39,508 bases of DNA, taken from positions 1 to 39,508 of the forward strand of contig JAGBND010000061.1 in the NCBI GenBank assembly GCA_017634575.1. The letters run 5' to 3'. Both the position numbers and the translations under genes were made by a program. The stretch's first letter is position 1. Each line of letters opens with the position of its first letter. This stretch comes from Bacillota bacterium (GTDB lineage Bacteria > Bacillota > Clostridia > Lachnospirales > Bianqueaceae). Positions 8,239 through 16,321 of this stretch are shown here, piece after piece. Under the pieces are notes generated by a model. The model made no database searches. It had not been told where the DNA came from and worked only from the letters and a program-made list of their open reading frames with translations.

Positions 8239-8586
8239 ATGAAAAAGTACCTGGTAAACGTAAATGGCACTGATTATGAGATTACACTGGAAGCCCTGAA
8301 GGAGGGCGAGGATTTCGCTCCCAAGGCAGCCGCTCCTAAGGCCGAGGCTTCCAAGGCAGCTGCGCCTGCAGGCGGAACCCCTGTCACCGCTCCCATGCCC
8401 GGCAACATTCTGGATATTAAAGTTACGCAGGGTCAGCTGGTAGCTGCCGGCCAGACACTGGTTATTCTGGAAGCCATGAAAATGGAAAATGAAGTCCAGG
8501 CACCGGTTGACGGCACGGTTGCTGCCATCAATGTAACCAAAGGCTCCACCGTTGAATCCGGTGCTGTGCTGGTAACGCTGGCCTGA
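8239..8586 (+). CDS. Biotin carrier protein of the sodium-pump decarboxylase
   Basis: This 115-residue protein carries carboxyl-biotin between the carboxyltransferase (alpha) and the membrane beta subunit. It has a short N-terminal domain, an Ala/Pro/Lys linker at about 28-50, and a biotinyl domain ending the protein. The biotin attachment motif EAMKM places the modified lysine at K81. In many bacteria this domain is fused to the alpha subunit; here it is a separate gene, as in glutaconyl-CoA decarboxylase. It lies 20 bases after the gamma-like gene and 41 bases before oadB. A biotin ligase is expected elsewhere. Confidence 0.93.
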   Translation: MKKYLVNVNGTDYEITLEALKEGEDFAPKAAAPKAEASKAAAPAGGTPVTAPMPGNILDIKVTQGQLVAAGQTLVILEAMKMENEVQAPVDGTVAAINVTKGSTVESGAVLVTLA

Positions 8587-8627
8587 TATCGGCCTTATAA
8601 CGGAATTTTATCAAAGGAGCTTATCAA

Positions 8628-9884
8628 ATGGAGTATATCCTTAATTTCCTGAGGCAGACAGGATTCTATTTGGTGGGCAGTGATCCACGTCAGCTGATTA
8701 TGATCGTCATTGCCTTTGTGCTGATGTACCTGGCCATCAAAAAACAGTTTGAGCCGCTTCTGCTTTTACCGATTTCCTTCGGTATGCTGCTGACCAACCT
8801 TCCCGGCGCCGAAATGTATCACGAGATTTTCTTCGCCGGCGGACATGTAAACTGGGATATCTTTCATGGCGGCGCCATGACCCAGGAGCTGGCTGACCAT
8901 ATGGCTTCCGTGGGCGTGGCTCAGAATGTGATTTCGCAGCTTCCTGTCGGACAGAGTATATCAGCCGGCCTGATCGATATTCTGTATCTGGGCGTTAAGC
9001 TTGGCATCTACCCCTGCTTGATTTTCATGGGCGTTGGCGCCATGACCGATTTCGGTCCCCTGATTGCCAATCCCAAATCCCTGCTTCTGGGCGCTGCTGC
9101 TCAGCTGGGTATCTTCCTGACCTTCATTGCCGCTTCCTCCTTCCTTGGATTCAAGCCCAATGAGGCAGCTTCCATCGGTATTATCGGCGGCGCTGACGGC
9201 CCCACCGCAATTTATGTAACCTCCCGTCTGGCTCCCGATCTGCTTGGCCCGATCGCGGTTGCCGCTTATTCCTACATGGCTCTGGTTCCGGTTATTCAGC
9301 CGCCCATCATGCGTCTTCTGACCACCAAAGAGGAACGTCAGATTTCCATGAAGCAGCTTCGTCCGGTCAAGAAAGTCGAGAAAATCGTGTTCCCCATCGT
9401 GGTTACCGTTTTCGTTTCCTTCCTGGTTCCTTCCGCAGGTCCCCTGATCGGCTGCCTGATGTTCGGAAACCTTCTGAAGGAGAGCGGCGTTACCGAGCGT
9501 CTTTCCAAGACGGCTCAGAACGAGATGATGAACATCGTTACCATTTTCCTTGGCATTTCCGTTGGTGCTACGGCTACCGCCAATACCTTCCTCAGCCTGA
9601 GAACGCTTGGCATTATGGCTATGGGTATTGTTGCATTCGGCTTCGGCACTGCCGGCGGCGTGCTGCTTGCCAAGTTCATGAATCTCTTCCTGAAAGACCG
9701 CATCAACCCGCTGATCGGTTCTGCCGGTGTTTCCGCTGTTCCTATGGCTGCCCGTGTTTCCAACGTGGAAGGCCAGAAGGCCAAACCCGGTAACTTCCTT
9801 CTGATGCATGCCATGGGACCCAACGTGGCCGGCGTTATCGGTTCTGCTATTGCAGCCGGTGTGCTGATGGCCCTGTTCGGTTAA
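8628..9884 (+). CDS. oadB: Sodium ion-translocating decarboxylase beta subunit
   Basis: The beta subunit decarboxylates carboxy-biotin and uses the energy to export sodium. The 418-residue protein is strongly hydrophobic with many predicted membrane helices. The hallmark segment IIGGADGPTAIYVTSRLAP at about 185-205 contains the conserved Asp of the ion pathway, followed by the family block AYSYMALVPVIQPPIMR. A second conserved Asn/Gly-rich region lies near the C-terminus (GNFLLMHAMGPNVAGVIGSAIAAG). AAAGGAG lies 7 bases or so before the ATG. Family members serve oxaloacetate, methylmalonyl-CoA or glutaconyl-CoA pumps; the alpha subunit downstream favours oxaloacetate. Confidence 0.96.
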   Translation: MEYILNFLRQTGFYLVGSDPRQLIMIVIAFVLMYLAIKKQFEPLLLLPISFGMLLTNLPGAEMYHEIFFAGGHVNWDIFHGGAMTQELADHMASVGVAQNVISQLPVGQSISAGLIDILYLGVKLGIYPCLIFMGVGAMTDFGPLIANPKSLLLGAAAQLGIFLTFIAASSFLGFKPNEAASIGIIGGADGPTAIYVTSRLAPDLLGPIAVAAYSYMALVPVIQPPIMRLLTTKEERQISMKQLRPVKKVEKIVFPIVVTVFVSFLVPSAGPLIGCLMFGNLLKESGVTERLSKTAQNEMMNIVTIFLGISVGATATANTFLSLRTLGIMAMGIVAFGFGTAGGVLLAKFMNLFLKDRINPLIGSAGVSAVPMAARVSNVEGQKAKPGNFLLMHAMGPNVAGVIGSAIAAGVLMALFG

Positions 9885-9903
9885 GCTTTGGAGGTATATG
9901 AAA

Positions 9904-11340
9904 ATGGCAAAAAATCCGTTAAGAATTACTGATACCATCCTTCGTGATGCGCATCAGTCTCAGGCAGCTACCCGTATGCGCACGGAGGATATGCTGCCGG
10001 CCTGTGAACTGCTGGACAATATGGGCTACTGGTCCCTGGAGTGCTGGGGCGGCGCCACCTTCGATTCCTGCATGCGTTTCCTGAACGAAGATCCCTGGGA
10101 GCGTTTAAGAGCCCTGAAAAAGGCAATGCCCAAAACCCCCCTGCAGATGCTGCTTCGCGGCCAGAACCTTCTTGGCTACAAGCACTATGCAGATGACGTG
10201 GTAGAGCAGTTCTGCAAAAAGTCCATCGAGAATGGTATTCAGGTGGTTCGTATTTTCGATGCGCTGAACGACCCCCGCAACATGGAAGCCGCTATGAAGT
10301 ACACCAAATACTATGGCGGTACCGTGGAGGCCTGCATCAGCTACACCATCAGCCCTGTTCACGATGAAGATTATTTTGTCCGCCTTGCCTGCCAGCTGCA
10401 GGATATGGGCGCAGACACCATCGCCATTAAAGATATGGCAAACCTTCTGCTTCCTTATAATGCTTATTCTCTGGTTAAGCGTCTGAAGAGCGAGCTGTCC
10501 ATCCCGCTGCACCTGCATACCCACAACACCACCGGTACCGGTGATATGGTTTACCTGAAGGCTGCAGAAGCCGGCGTGGATATTGTCGATACGGCGCTTT
10601 CTCCGCTGGCCAACGGCACTTCCCAGCCCACCACCGAGTCTCTGGTTGCCACCCTTCAGGGTACCGACCGTGACACCGGACTGGATCTGGCGAAGCTTTC
10701 TGAAGCTGCGGTTCACTTCCGCAAGGTAGCGCAGAGGCTTCAGGATGAAGGTTCTCTGAATACCAAGGTCCTTCACGTGGATACCAACACGCTGCTGTAT
10801 CAGGTTCCCGGCGGTATGCTTTCCAACCTGATTTCGCAGCTGAAACAGGCCAATGCCGAAGACAAGTACTATGATGTGCTGGCTGAGGTTCCGAAGGTGC
10901 GTGCTGATTTCGGATACCTGCCGCTGGTTACGCCCACTTCTCAGATTGTCGGTTCCCAGGCTGTTCTGAACGTTCTGACCGGTGAGCGCTACAAGATGGT
11001 CACCAAGGAAGCCAAGGGCGTTCTGAAGGGTGAATATGGTAAGGTTCCCGGCGAGATCAACGAGGAAGTCCGTAAGAAAGCCGGTATCAAGCCGGAAGAG
11101 ATCATCACCTGCCGCCCGGCCGATCTGATCGAGCCTGAGTATGAGAAATACAAAGAAGAGCTTGGCGATCGCGCCCACAAGGAAGAAGATGTTCTTTCCT
11201 ACGCCCTGTTCCCGCAGGTTGCCATGAAGTTCTTTGACTGGCGTGACGGCAAGGACGCCGAGGAGGCAGCCCCCAAAGCTGCTCCCGCCAAGGCCGAGAA
11301 CGAAGTCCGCCGCATCTACGTCCAGGACAGCGGAAAATAA
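9904..11340 (+). CDS. oadA: Oxaloacetate decarboxylase alpha subunit (carboxyltransferase)
   Basis: The product transfers the carboxyl group of oxaloacetate to biotin, giving pyruvate. The protein starts with the family motif ITDTILRDAHQS and contains LLRGQNLLGYKHYADDVV, the candidate active-site lysine K176 (IKDMAN) and the metal-binding HLHTH at 203-207, followed by the conserved C-terminal PYC_OADA region. The last 25 residues are an Ala/Pro/Lys tail with no biotin motif, consistent with the separate carrier gene. I chose ATG 9904 because GGAGG (9890-9894) is 9 bases upstream; an ATG at 9898 would be only 3 bases away. A pyruvate carboxylase B subunit is the main alternative, made unlikely by oadB. 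Confidence 0.93.
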   Translation: MAKNPLRITDTILRDAHQSQAATRMRTEDMLPACELLDNMGYWSLECWGGATFDSCMRFLNEDPWERLRALKKAMPKTPLQMLLRGQNLLGYKHYADDVVEQFCKKSIENGIQVVRIFDALNDPRNMEAAMKYTKYYGGTVEACISYTISPVHDEDYFVRLACQLQDMGADTIAIKDMANLLLPYNAYSLVKRLKSELSIPLHLHTHNTTGTGDMVYLKAAEAGVDIVDTALSPLANGTSQPTTESLVATLQGTDRDTGLDLAKLSEAAVHFRKVAQRLQDEGSLNTKVLHVDTNTLLYQVPGGMLSNLISQLKQANAEDKYYDVLAEVPKVRADFGYLPLVTPTSQIVGSQAVLNVLTGERYKMVTKEAKGVLKGEYGKVPGEINEEVRKKAGIKPEEIITCRPADLIEPEYEKYKEELGDRAHKEEDVLSYALFPQVAMKFFDWRDGKDAEEAAPKAAPAKAENEVRRIYVQDSGK

Positions 11341-11342
11341 AA

Positions 11343-11388
11343 TGCATAAAAAAACGATCTGTGATTTCACAGATCGTTTTTTTATGCA
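11343..11388. terminator. Bidirectional terminator between oadA and tRNA-Leu
   Basis: A perfect 22-bp inverted repeat with a 2-base centre lies between the convergent oadA and tRNA-Leu genes. The core arm is ACGATCTGTGA, flanked by seven A on the left and seven T on the right, so it can terminate transcription from both sides. Its right end overlaps the 3' end of the tRNA gene by four bases. Confidence 0.85.
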
Positions 11389-11465
11389 GCTGAAGGGACT
11401 CGAACCCCCACGTCGAAGACACTAGATCCTAAGTCTAGCGCGTCTGCCAGTTCCGCCACAGCTGC
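11385..11465 (-). tRNA. tRNA-Leu(UAG)
   Basis: On the - strand the acceptor arms GCAGCTG and CAGCTGC pair perfectly, with discriminator A. The anticodon stem CTAGA/TCTAG encloses the loop CTTAGGA, giving anticodon UAG (Leu, CUN codons). The T arm contains GGTTCGAGTCC, and a variable arm longer than in class I tRNAs fits a leucine tRNA. CCA is not encoded. A promoter lies just upstream and the terminator overlaps its 3' end. Confidence 0.95.
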
Positions 11466-11477
11466 AAAGCAAGATTT

Positions 11478-11506
11478 AGTTTAGCATCTCGGCTATCAAT
11501 AGTCAA
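11478..11506 (-). promoter_or_regulatory. Promoter of tRNA-Leu (- strand)
   Basis: Reading the - strand, TTGACT (complement of 11501-11506) and TAAACT (complement of 11478-11483) are 17 bases apart. The predicted start is only a few bases upstream of the tRNA 5' end at 11465. Confidence 0.65.
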
Positions 11507-11539
11507 GGTTTATTTTGCCTGACGATCTTCATCAGCGAA

Positions 11540-11568
11540 TTGACACCGGGGATATTCGGGGGTATACT
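11540..11568 (+). promoter_or_regulatory. Near-consensus sigma-A promoter for the Xaa-Pro aminopeptidase gene
   Basis: TTGACA (11540-11545) and TATACT (11563-11568) are separated by 17 bases, about 38 bases upstream of the start codon. This is the closest match to consensus in the window and is divergent from the tRNA-Leu promoter. Confidence 0.75.
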
Positions 11569-11606
11569 AATATATCCAATATTTTACCTTGTAAGGAATA
11601 GGGCGT

Positions 11607-12869
11607 ATGAATAAGCAATTTCACATGAATAACCGTAAAAAGTTTTACGAGCAGATGAAAGAAAACTCCGTTTTGCTGATTTTTTCAGGTGAAGAAGTCA
11701 GGAAAACCAATGACGAATATTATCCCTTCTTCGCAGACCGGAACTTTGTATATCTGACCGGAATTGATCAGAAGGAATGCGTGCTGCTGGCCATGAAGCT
11801 GGATGCGCATACGGTAGAGGAAAGGCTGTATATTCTGCCGTCTGATCCTTTTGCGGAGCGCTGGACCGGCAGAAGGCTTACTAGTCAGGAGGCATCAGAG
11901 CTTTCCGGCATCGAGGATATCCGGCTTACCACATCGTTTGATGCCGATATTCACGCCCTTTTGGCAGGGGGACATTATTCTTTAGCTTCCAGACATTTTG
12001 AATCTTTGTATCTGGATCTGTTCCGGGTGGATCCGGCTGACCGGGACCGTCCGTCCCAGCATTTTCTCAGGAGAGTTCAAAGTGAATATCCCTATCTGAA
12101 ACTGGAAAATGCCAATCAGATTCTCAGAAAGCTGAGACTTATCAAGACGCCTGAAGAAATCGAAGCCGTGCGCATGGCTGAAAAGATCACCGGCGAAGGC
12201 ATATTGGCCATGATGAAAGCTTCGAAAAGCGGCATGTATGAGTATCAGTATAAGGCAGAATTTGATCATGTGCTGGGTCAGTACGGGCCCCAGGGTCCCG
12301 GTTTTCCTTCCATTATATCTGCCGGGAGCAATAACTTCTGCATTCATTACTACAGCTATACCGGTCAGGCAAAAGACGGAGATATGATCTTAAACGACGT
12401 AGGCGCCCAGTGGGACAATCATACAGCGGATGTGTCCCGCGGCTGGCCATGCAATGGACGGTTCACGGATAAACAGCGGATTTTGTATGAGTGCGCCCTC
12501 AGAACCTCCAACCATATGTTTGAGATCGTTAAACCCGGCATGGAGATGGCTATGATCGATCAGGAAATCCGCTGTTACAATGCATCCCTCCTGGTGGATG
12601 CGCGGGTGCTGAAGAGCCCGGATGAGATCGGAAAACTGATGTGGCATGGCGGCGCCCATCACATCGGATACGATGTTCACGATGTGATTGAACGGCCAGC
12701 AGTAATCTCAGAAGGCATGATCTTCTGCATCGATGTGGGCATCTACCACGAAGATTGGGGCATCGGATTCAGACTGGAAGACAATCTGCTGGTAACGGCC
12801 GACGGAAACGAAAACCTTTCCAGACACATTCCCCGCACCGTGGATGATATTGAAGCGGTGATGCATTGA
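11607..12869 (+). CDS. pepP: Xaa-Pro aminopeptidase (M24B family)
   Basis: A pita-bread metalloaminopeptidase that removes N-terminal residues preceding proline. The 420-residue protein has an N-terminal creatinase/PepP-like domain (to about 170) and a C-terminal catalytic domain. Predicted dinuclear metal ligands are D264 (NDVGAQ), D275 (TADVSRGWP), H351 (HGGAHHIGYDVHD) and the Glu in GFRLED. The fourth position, normally Glu in a VEPGIY motif, reads IDVGIY here, a conservative Glu-to-Asp change. Start ATG 11607 follows AAGGAA (11593-11598). rarA starts 10 bases downstream, so the two are probably co-transcribed. Confidence 0.9.
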   Translation: MNKQFHMNNRKKFYEQMKENSVLLIFSGEEVRKTNDEYYPFFADRNFVYLTGIDQKECVLLAMKLDAHTVEERLYILPSDPFAERWTGRRLTSQEASELSGIEDIRLTTSFDADIHALLAGGHYSLASRHFESLYLDLFRVDPADRDRPSQHFLRRVQSEYPYLKLENANQILRKLRLIKTPEEIEAVRMAEKITGEGILAMMKASKSGMYEYQYKAEFDHVLGQYGPQGPGFPSIISAGSNNFCIHYYSYTGQAKDGDMILNDVGAQWDNHTADVSRGWPCNGRFTDKQRILYECALRTSNHMFEIVKPGMEMAMIDQEIRCYNASLLVDARVLKSPDEIGKLMWHGGAHHIGYDVHDVIERPAVISEGMIFCIDVGIYHEDWGIGFRLEDNLLVTADGNENLSRHIPRTVDDIEAVMH

Positions 12870-12879
12870 GGGTAATCCA

Positions 12880-14193
12880 ATGGATCAGATGAATTTGTTT
12901 GAAGAGCATACACCGCTTGCGCCGCTGGCCAGCCGTATGCGTCCCCAGAGCCTTGATGAATTTGTGGGACAAAAGCACCTGCTTGGTCCCGGAATGATTC
13001 TTCGAAGAATTATTGAACAGGATGAGGTGTCCTCCATGATTTTCTGGGGGCCTCCCGGGGTCGGAAAAACGACGCTGGCCCGTATTATTGCCAACCGGAC
13101 AAAATCCGAGTTTGTGGATTTCTCTGCGGTGACCAGCGGCATTAAAGAAATCAAAGAGGTCATGGCAAAGGCTGACAGAAGCCGGCTGATGGGCATTCGA
13201 ACCATCTTGTTTGTGGATGAAATTCATCGCTTTAACAAATCCCAGCAGGATGCCTTTTTGCCATATGTGGAGAAAGGAAGCATCATCCTGATTGGCGCGA
13301 CCACAGAGAATCCTTCTTTCGAGATTAACAGCGCGCTGCTGTCCCGATGCCGTGTTTTCGTGCTGAAGCAGCTCAGCGAAGAGGAAATGACGCAGCTTCT
13401 CAGGCATGCCCTTGTCAGTCCCAATGGTTATCTGGATCAGCATGTGGTCATAACAGACGATCAGCTGAAAGTGATTGCCAGATTTTCCTCCGGGGATGCC
13501 CGTACAGCCCTCGGCACGCTGGAAATGGTGGTGCTGAACGGTCAGATCAGCGCCGACGGCATCACCGTGACAGACGAGATCCTGTCACAGGTGACCAACC
13601 GCCGTTCCCTTCTGTACGATAAGACCGGAGAAGAGCACTATAATCTGATTTCTGCGCTGCATAAGTCCATGCGCAATTCCGATCCGGATGCAGCGGTTTA
13701 CTATCTCCAGCGCATGCTGGAGGGAGGAGAGGAGCCGCTGTATATTGCCAGACGCCTGATCCGCTTTGCCAGCGAAGATGTGGGGCTGGCTGATCCCCAG
13801 GCGCTGCCGCTTTGCGTGGCGGCTTATCAGGCCTGCCATTTTAACGGCATGCCGGAATGCGATGTGAATCTGGCCCAGGCGGTGATTTACCTGGCCATGG
13901 CGCCCAAATCCAATGCAGCCTATGCCGCCAGCGAGCGGGCCAAACGGGACATCAAAGATAAGCCTTTGGAGCCGGTTCCCCTGCAGATCAGGAATGCCCC
14001 TACCAAATTGATGGAGGAGCTGCACTACGGCGAAAACTATCAATATGCCCACGATACGGCAGAAAAGCTGACCAAGATGGTCTGCCTTCCGGATTCATTA
14101 AAGGGAAGGCGGTACTATACCCCAGACGGGCAGGGACAGGAAAAAGAAATCAAAGAGCGGCTGGAAGAAATCATCCGCTGGAAAGAGTCATAA
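12880..14193 (+). CDS. rarA: Replication-associated recombination ATPase RarA (MgsA)
   Basis: RarA is an AAA+ ATPase related to clamp loaders and RuvB that acts at stalled replication forks. The 437-residue protein has Walker [10 protein letters not shown] at 57-65, Walker [11 protein letters not shown] at 110-119, sensor 1 region GATTENPSF, and the C-terminal tetramerisation domain with [18 protein letters not shown] and the conserved PKSNAAYAA block. Length and motifs match the family. The ribosome site is poor (GAGGG with close spacing), suggesting coupling to the upstream aminopeptidase gene. Confidence 0.96.
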   Translation: MDQMNLFEEHTPLAPLASRMRPQSLDEFVGQKHLLGPGMILRRIIEQDEVSSMIFWGPPGVGKTTLARIIANRTKSEFVDFSAVTSGIKEIKEVMAKADRSRLMGIRTILFVDEIHRFNKSQQDAFLPYVEKGSIILIGATTENPSFEINSALLSRCRVFVLKQLSEEEMTQLLRHALVSPNGYLDQHVVITDDQLKVIARFSSGDARTALGTLEMVVLNGQISADGITVTDEILSQVTNRRSLLYDKTGEEHYNLISALHKSMRNSDPDAAVYYLQRMLEGGEEPLYIARRLIRFASEDVGLADPQALPLCVAAYQACHFNGMPECDVNLAQAVIYLAMAPKSNAAYAASERAKRDIKDKPLEPVPLQIRNAPTKLMEELHYGENYQYAHDTAEKLTKMVCLPDSLKGRRYYTPDGQGQEKEIKERLEEIIRWKES

Positions 14194-14201
14194 GACAAGG
14201 C

Positions 14202-14232
14202 AAAAGAGGGCACTTGATGATGTCCTCTTTTT
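14202..14232 (+). terminator. Intrinsic terminator after rarA
   Basis: AAAGAGGGCA (14203-14212) pairs with TGTCCTCTTT (14221-14230), with one G-U pair, followed by more T. The promoter of the next gene begins inside its loop. Confidence 0.75.
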
Positions 14233-14242
14233 ATGATATAAT
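14214..14242 (+). promoter_or_regulatory. Promoter of the DegV gene, overlapping the rarA terminator
   Basis: TTGATG (14214-14219) and TATAAT (14237-14242) are 17 bases apart, and TGA just before the -10 gives an extended -10 element. The -35 lies in the loop of the rarA terminator. Confidence 0.7.
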
Positions 14243-14283
14243 TCTAATATTGTATATTATTTCATGTTGTGAAAGGATCTGCC

Positions 14284-15180
14284 ATGTCTGATAGTACGAA
14301 TTTTGTCCTTAGCTGCTGTTCCACAGCCGATCTGACCAATGAGCATTTTAAAGCTCGTGATATCTATTATATTTGTTTCCATTATTTTCTGGATGGCAAG
14401 GAATACCCGGATGATCTGGGACAGACCATTCCCTTCCATGAGTTTTATCAGGCCATGGCAAATGGCGCTGAAACGAAAACCTCTCAAATCAGCATTGGCG
14501 AGTTTGTCAGCTATTTCAGGGCTTTTCTTGAACAGGGCAAGGATATTCTGCATGTGACGCTTTCCACCGGAATTTCCGGCGTTTACAATTCAGCCAGTTC
14601 CGCAGCCGCTCTGTTAAAAGAGGAGTTCCCGGACCGGAAAATCTATATTGTCGACTCTTTAGGCGCTTCTTCCGGATATGGTCTTTTGATGGACAAGCTG
14701 GCTGATCTTCGGGATCAGGGAAAGAGCATTGACGAAGTAAGGACATTTGCAGAGGAGAAGCGGCTGAATCTGCATCACTGGTTTTTCTCTACGGATCTTA
14801 CCTTTTATATCAAAGGCGGCCGGGTGACCAAAACCGCAGGCTTCGTAGGCACCGTGCTGAAAATCTGCCCGCTGCTGAACATGGACGATCTGGGACGTCT
14901 GATTCCCCGATATAAAATCCGCACCAAGCAGGCGGTCATAAAAACCATCGTGGAAAAAATGAAAGAGCATGCCGAAAACGGTACCGATTATTCCGGCAAG
15001 TGCTATATCTCCAATTCCGATTGCTATGAAGATGCCAGAGCTGTTGCCGATCTGGTAGAAAAAAACTTCCCGAAATTAAACGGGAAGGTGGAAATCTACA
15101 GTGTGGGCAATCTGATCGGTTCCCATACAGGTCCGGGAACCGTCGCGCTGTTCTTCTGGGGTGATGAAAGGGTTAGATGA
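14284..15180 (+). CDS. DegV family fatty acid-binding protein
   Basis: DegV (FakB-type) proteins bind a fatty acid; in characterised cases they present it to a fatty acid kinase for phosphorylation. The 298-residue product shows the two-domain pattern: an early STADLTNEHF segment, TLSTGISGVYNSASSA (lipid head-group site) at about 93-108, VDSLGASSGYGLL, and a C-terminal domain with FYIKGGRVTKTAGFVGTVLKICPLL and IGSHTGPGTVALFF. I chose ATG 14284 because AAAGGA (14272-14277) is 6 bases upstream; a GTG at 14269 would precede that site. No fakA kinase gene is nearby. Its 3' end overlaps the convergent transporter gene by 8 bases. Confidence 0.92.
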   Translation: MSDSTNFVLSCCSTADLTNEHFKARDIYYICFHYFLDGKEYPDDLGQTIPFHEFYQAMANGAETKTSQISIGEFVSYFRAFLEQGKDILHVTLSTGISGVYNSASSAAALLKEEFPDRKIYIVDSLGASSGYGLLMDKLADLRDQGKSIDEVRTFAEEKRLNLHHWFFSTDLTFYIKGGRVTKTAGFVGTVLKICPLLNMDDLGRLIPRYKIRTKQAVIKTIVEKMKEHAENGTDYSGKCYISNSDCYEDARAVADLVEKNFPKLNGKVEIYSVGNLIGSHTGPGTVALFFWGDERVR

Positions 15181-16126
15181 GCCCCCAGGATCGGAGCAGA
15201 TAGATCCCTGCAAACAGCGTTATGCAAGAAGCAATCGTGGTATAAATCAGAATCTGGCCGGCCAGCGCGTCATCCGAATGCATGTTCTTAGCCATAATAT
15301 AGCTTGAAACAGCAGAGGGAGCCATGAACTGAATAAAGATGGCGCCGAGCTCGCCGCCGCGAAAACCCATGGCGATGGCGGCTCCGACTACGATTACAGG
15401 AATCAGGATCAGCTTCAGGAAGGTAGCCGACAACCCTAAGGAGAGCTGCTTTTTGGACTGTTTGAAATCAAAGCCGGCCCCCAGGCAGATCAGAGCCAGC
15501 GGGGTTGTCATGGATGAAAGATCCGCAAGGGTCTTATCCAGAAACTTTGGAAGCGACCAGTGCAGCAGCGAAAATGGCAGAGCCAGAACGATTCCGATAA
15601 TCAGCGGATTGGTGACAATGCCCTTGAGAATGGACCCCACAGAGGGTCCTTTTTTCGTGTTTTCCTTGGGACCGTAGATCGTCAAAACAATGACGGCGGC
15701 CACGTTGTAGAGGGGGACCGTGAAGGGGAGAAGCAAAGAGGCCGGCGCGGCGCCTTCCGTTCCGAACATGCTGATCGCCAGCGGAACGCCCAGGATGGAG
15801 AAATTTCCGCGGTATACGCCCTGAATATAAGCCCCTCGCTGGGGATCTCCCTTGATAAATCGAGGCACCAGCAGAATCAGCAGAAAGAGCACCAGCAGAG
15901 TCGTGATCAGGGAAAAGCCGATCAGCTTGATGTTGAATACATCGGAAAGGTTGGCAGCGCTGATCTGGCGGAAAAGTAGGACAGGCAGACAGAAATTGAA
16001 AACCAGTTTGGTACCGGCAGAGGTGAATCCCTTTGTGATGAATCCCTTCTGACCCAGAAAGTATCCTAAAGCGATCAGGGCAAATAAGGGAAAGACACTC
16101 TCTAAACTGAAAAGAAAACTATCCAT
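15173..16126 (-). CDS. AEC family (auxin efflux carrier-like) transporter
   Basis: A 317-residue hydrophobic protein with about ten predicted membrane helices in two halves, as in AEC/BASS-like carriers. It begins with VFPLFALIALGYFLGQKGF, has KLVFNFCLPVLLFRQIS in the second helix region, and a second-half LADLSSMTTPLALICLGAGFDF and MAPSAVSSYIMAKNM, which are family patterns. Bacterial members export or import organic acids such as malate; the substrate here cannot be read from sequence. AGGAGG lies 8 bases before the ATG at 16126. It is the only protein gene on the - strand and diverges from the metY-like gene. Confidence 0.9.
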   Translation of the reverse strand: MDSFLFSLESVFPLFALIALGYFLGQKGFITKGFTSAGTKLVFNFCLPVLLFRQISAANLSDVFNIKLIGFSLITTLLVLFLLILLVPRFIKGDPQRGAYIQGVYRGNFSILGVPLAISMFGTEGAAPASLLLPFTVPLYNVAAVIVLTIYGPKENTKKGPSVGSILKGIVTNPLIIGIVLALPFSLLHWSLPKFLDKTLADLSSMTTPLALICLGAGFDFKQSKKQLSLGLSATFLKLILIPVIVVGAAIAMGFRGGELGAIFIQFMAPSAVSSYIMAKNMHSDDALAGQILIYTTIASCITLFAGIYLLRSWGLI

Positions 16127-16151
16127 AACAATTTCCTCCTAAACGGATTTC

Positions 16152-16180
16152 ATTATACTGGATCAGTGCTTCAATGTCCA
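16152..16180 (-). promoter_or_regulatory. Promoter of the AEC transporter gene (- strand)
   Basis: On the - strand, TGGACA (complement of 16175-16180) and TATAAT (complement of 16152-16157) are 17 bases apart, giving a short leader before the ATG at 16126. Confidence 0.65.
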
Positions 16181-16228
16181 GTGGCTTTCAAATGACCTTA
16201 TTTTTTTGTAGAAATATCCAAACGGATG

Positions 16229-16237
16229 TGCTATAAT
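16229..16237 (+). promoter_or_regulatory. Extended -10 promoter of the metY-like gene
   Basis: TGCTATAAT (16229-16237) is a perfect extended -10. A -35 candidate TTGTAG (16206-16211) is too far (20 bases), so the extended -10 probably dominates. The leader of about 80 bases to the start codon is too short for a SAM riboswitch and shows no T-box. Confidence 0.5.
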
Positions 16238-16321
16238 TTTAACTTGTTCCAGTATACGGATCTGTTTTCTGAAAAAGAGATCTGAATGAATATGGTTTAC
16301 AGCTAAGGAGAATGAATACCT

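Noticed and set aside
10105..11370. A 421-codon open frame on the - strand opposite oadA, and a 325-codon one (8961-9938) opposite oadB.
   Set aside because: They mirror strongly biased codons of the real genes, their products are low-complexity without family motifs, and the + strand frames are clearly oadA and oadB.
16238..16321. Possible SAM riboswitch or T-box before the metY-like gene.
   Set aside because: The leader is only about 80 bases and no conserved riboswitch core or T-box sequence could be seen.
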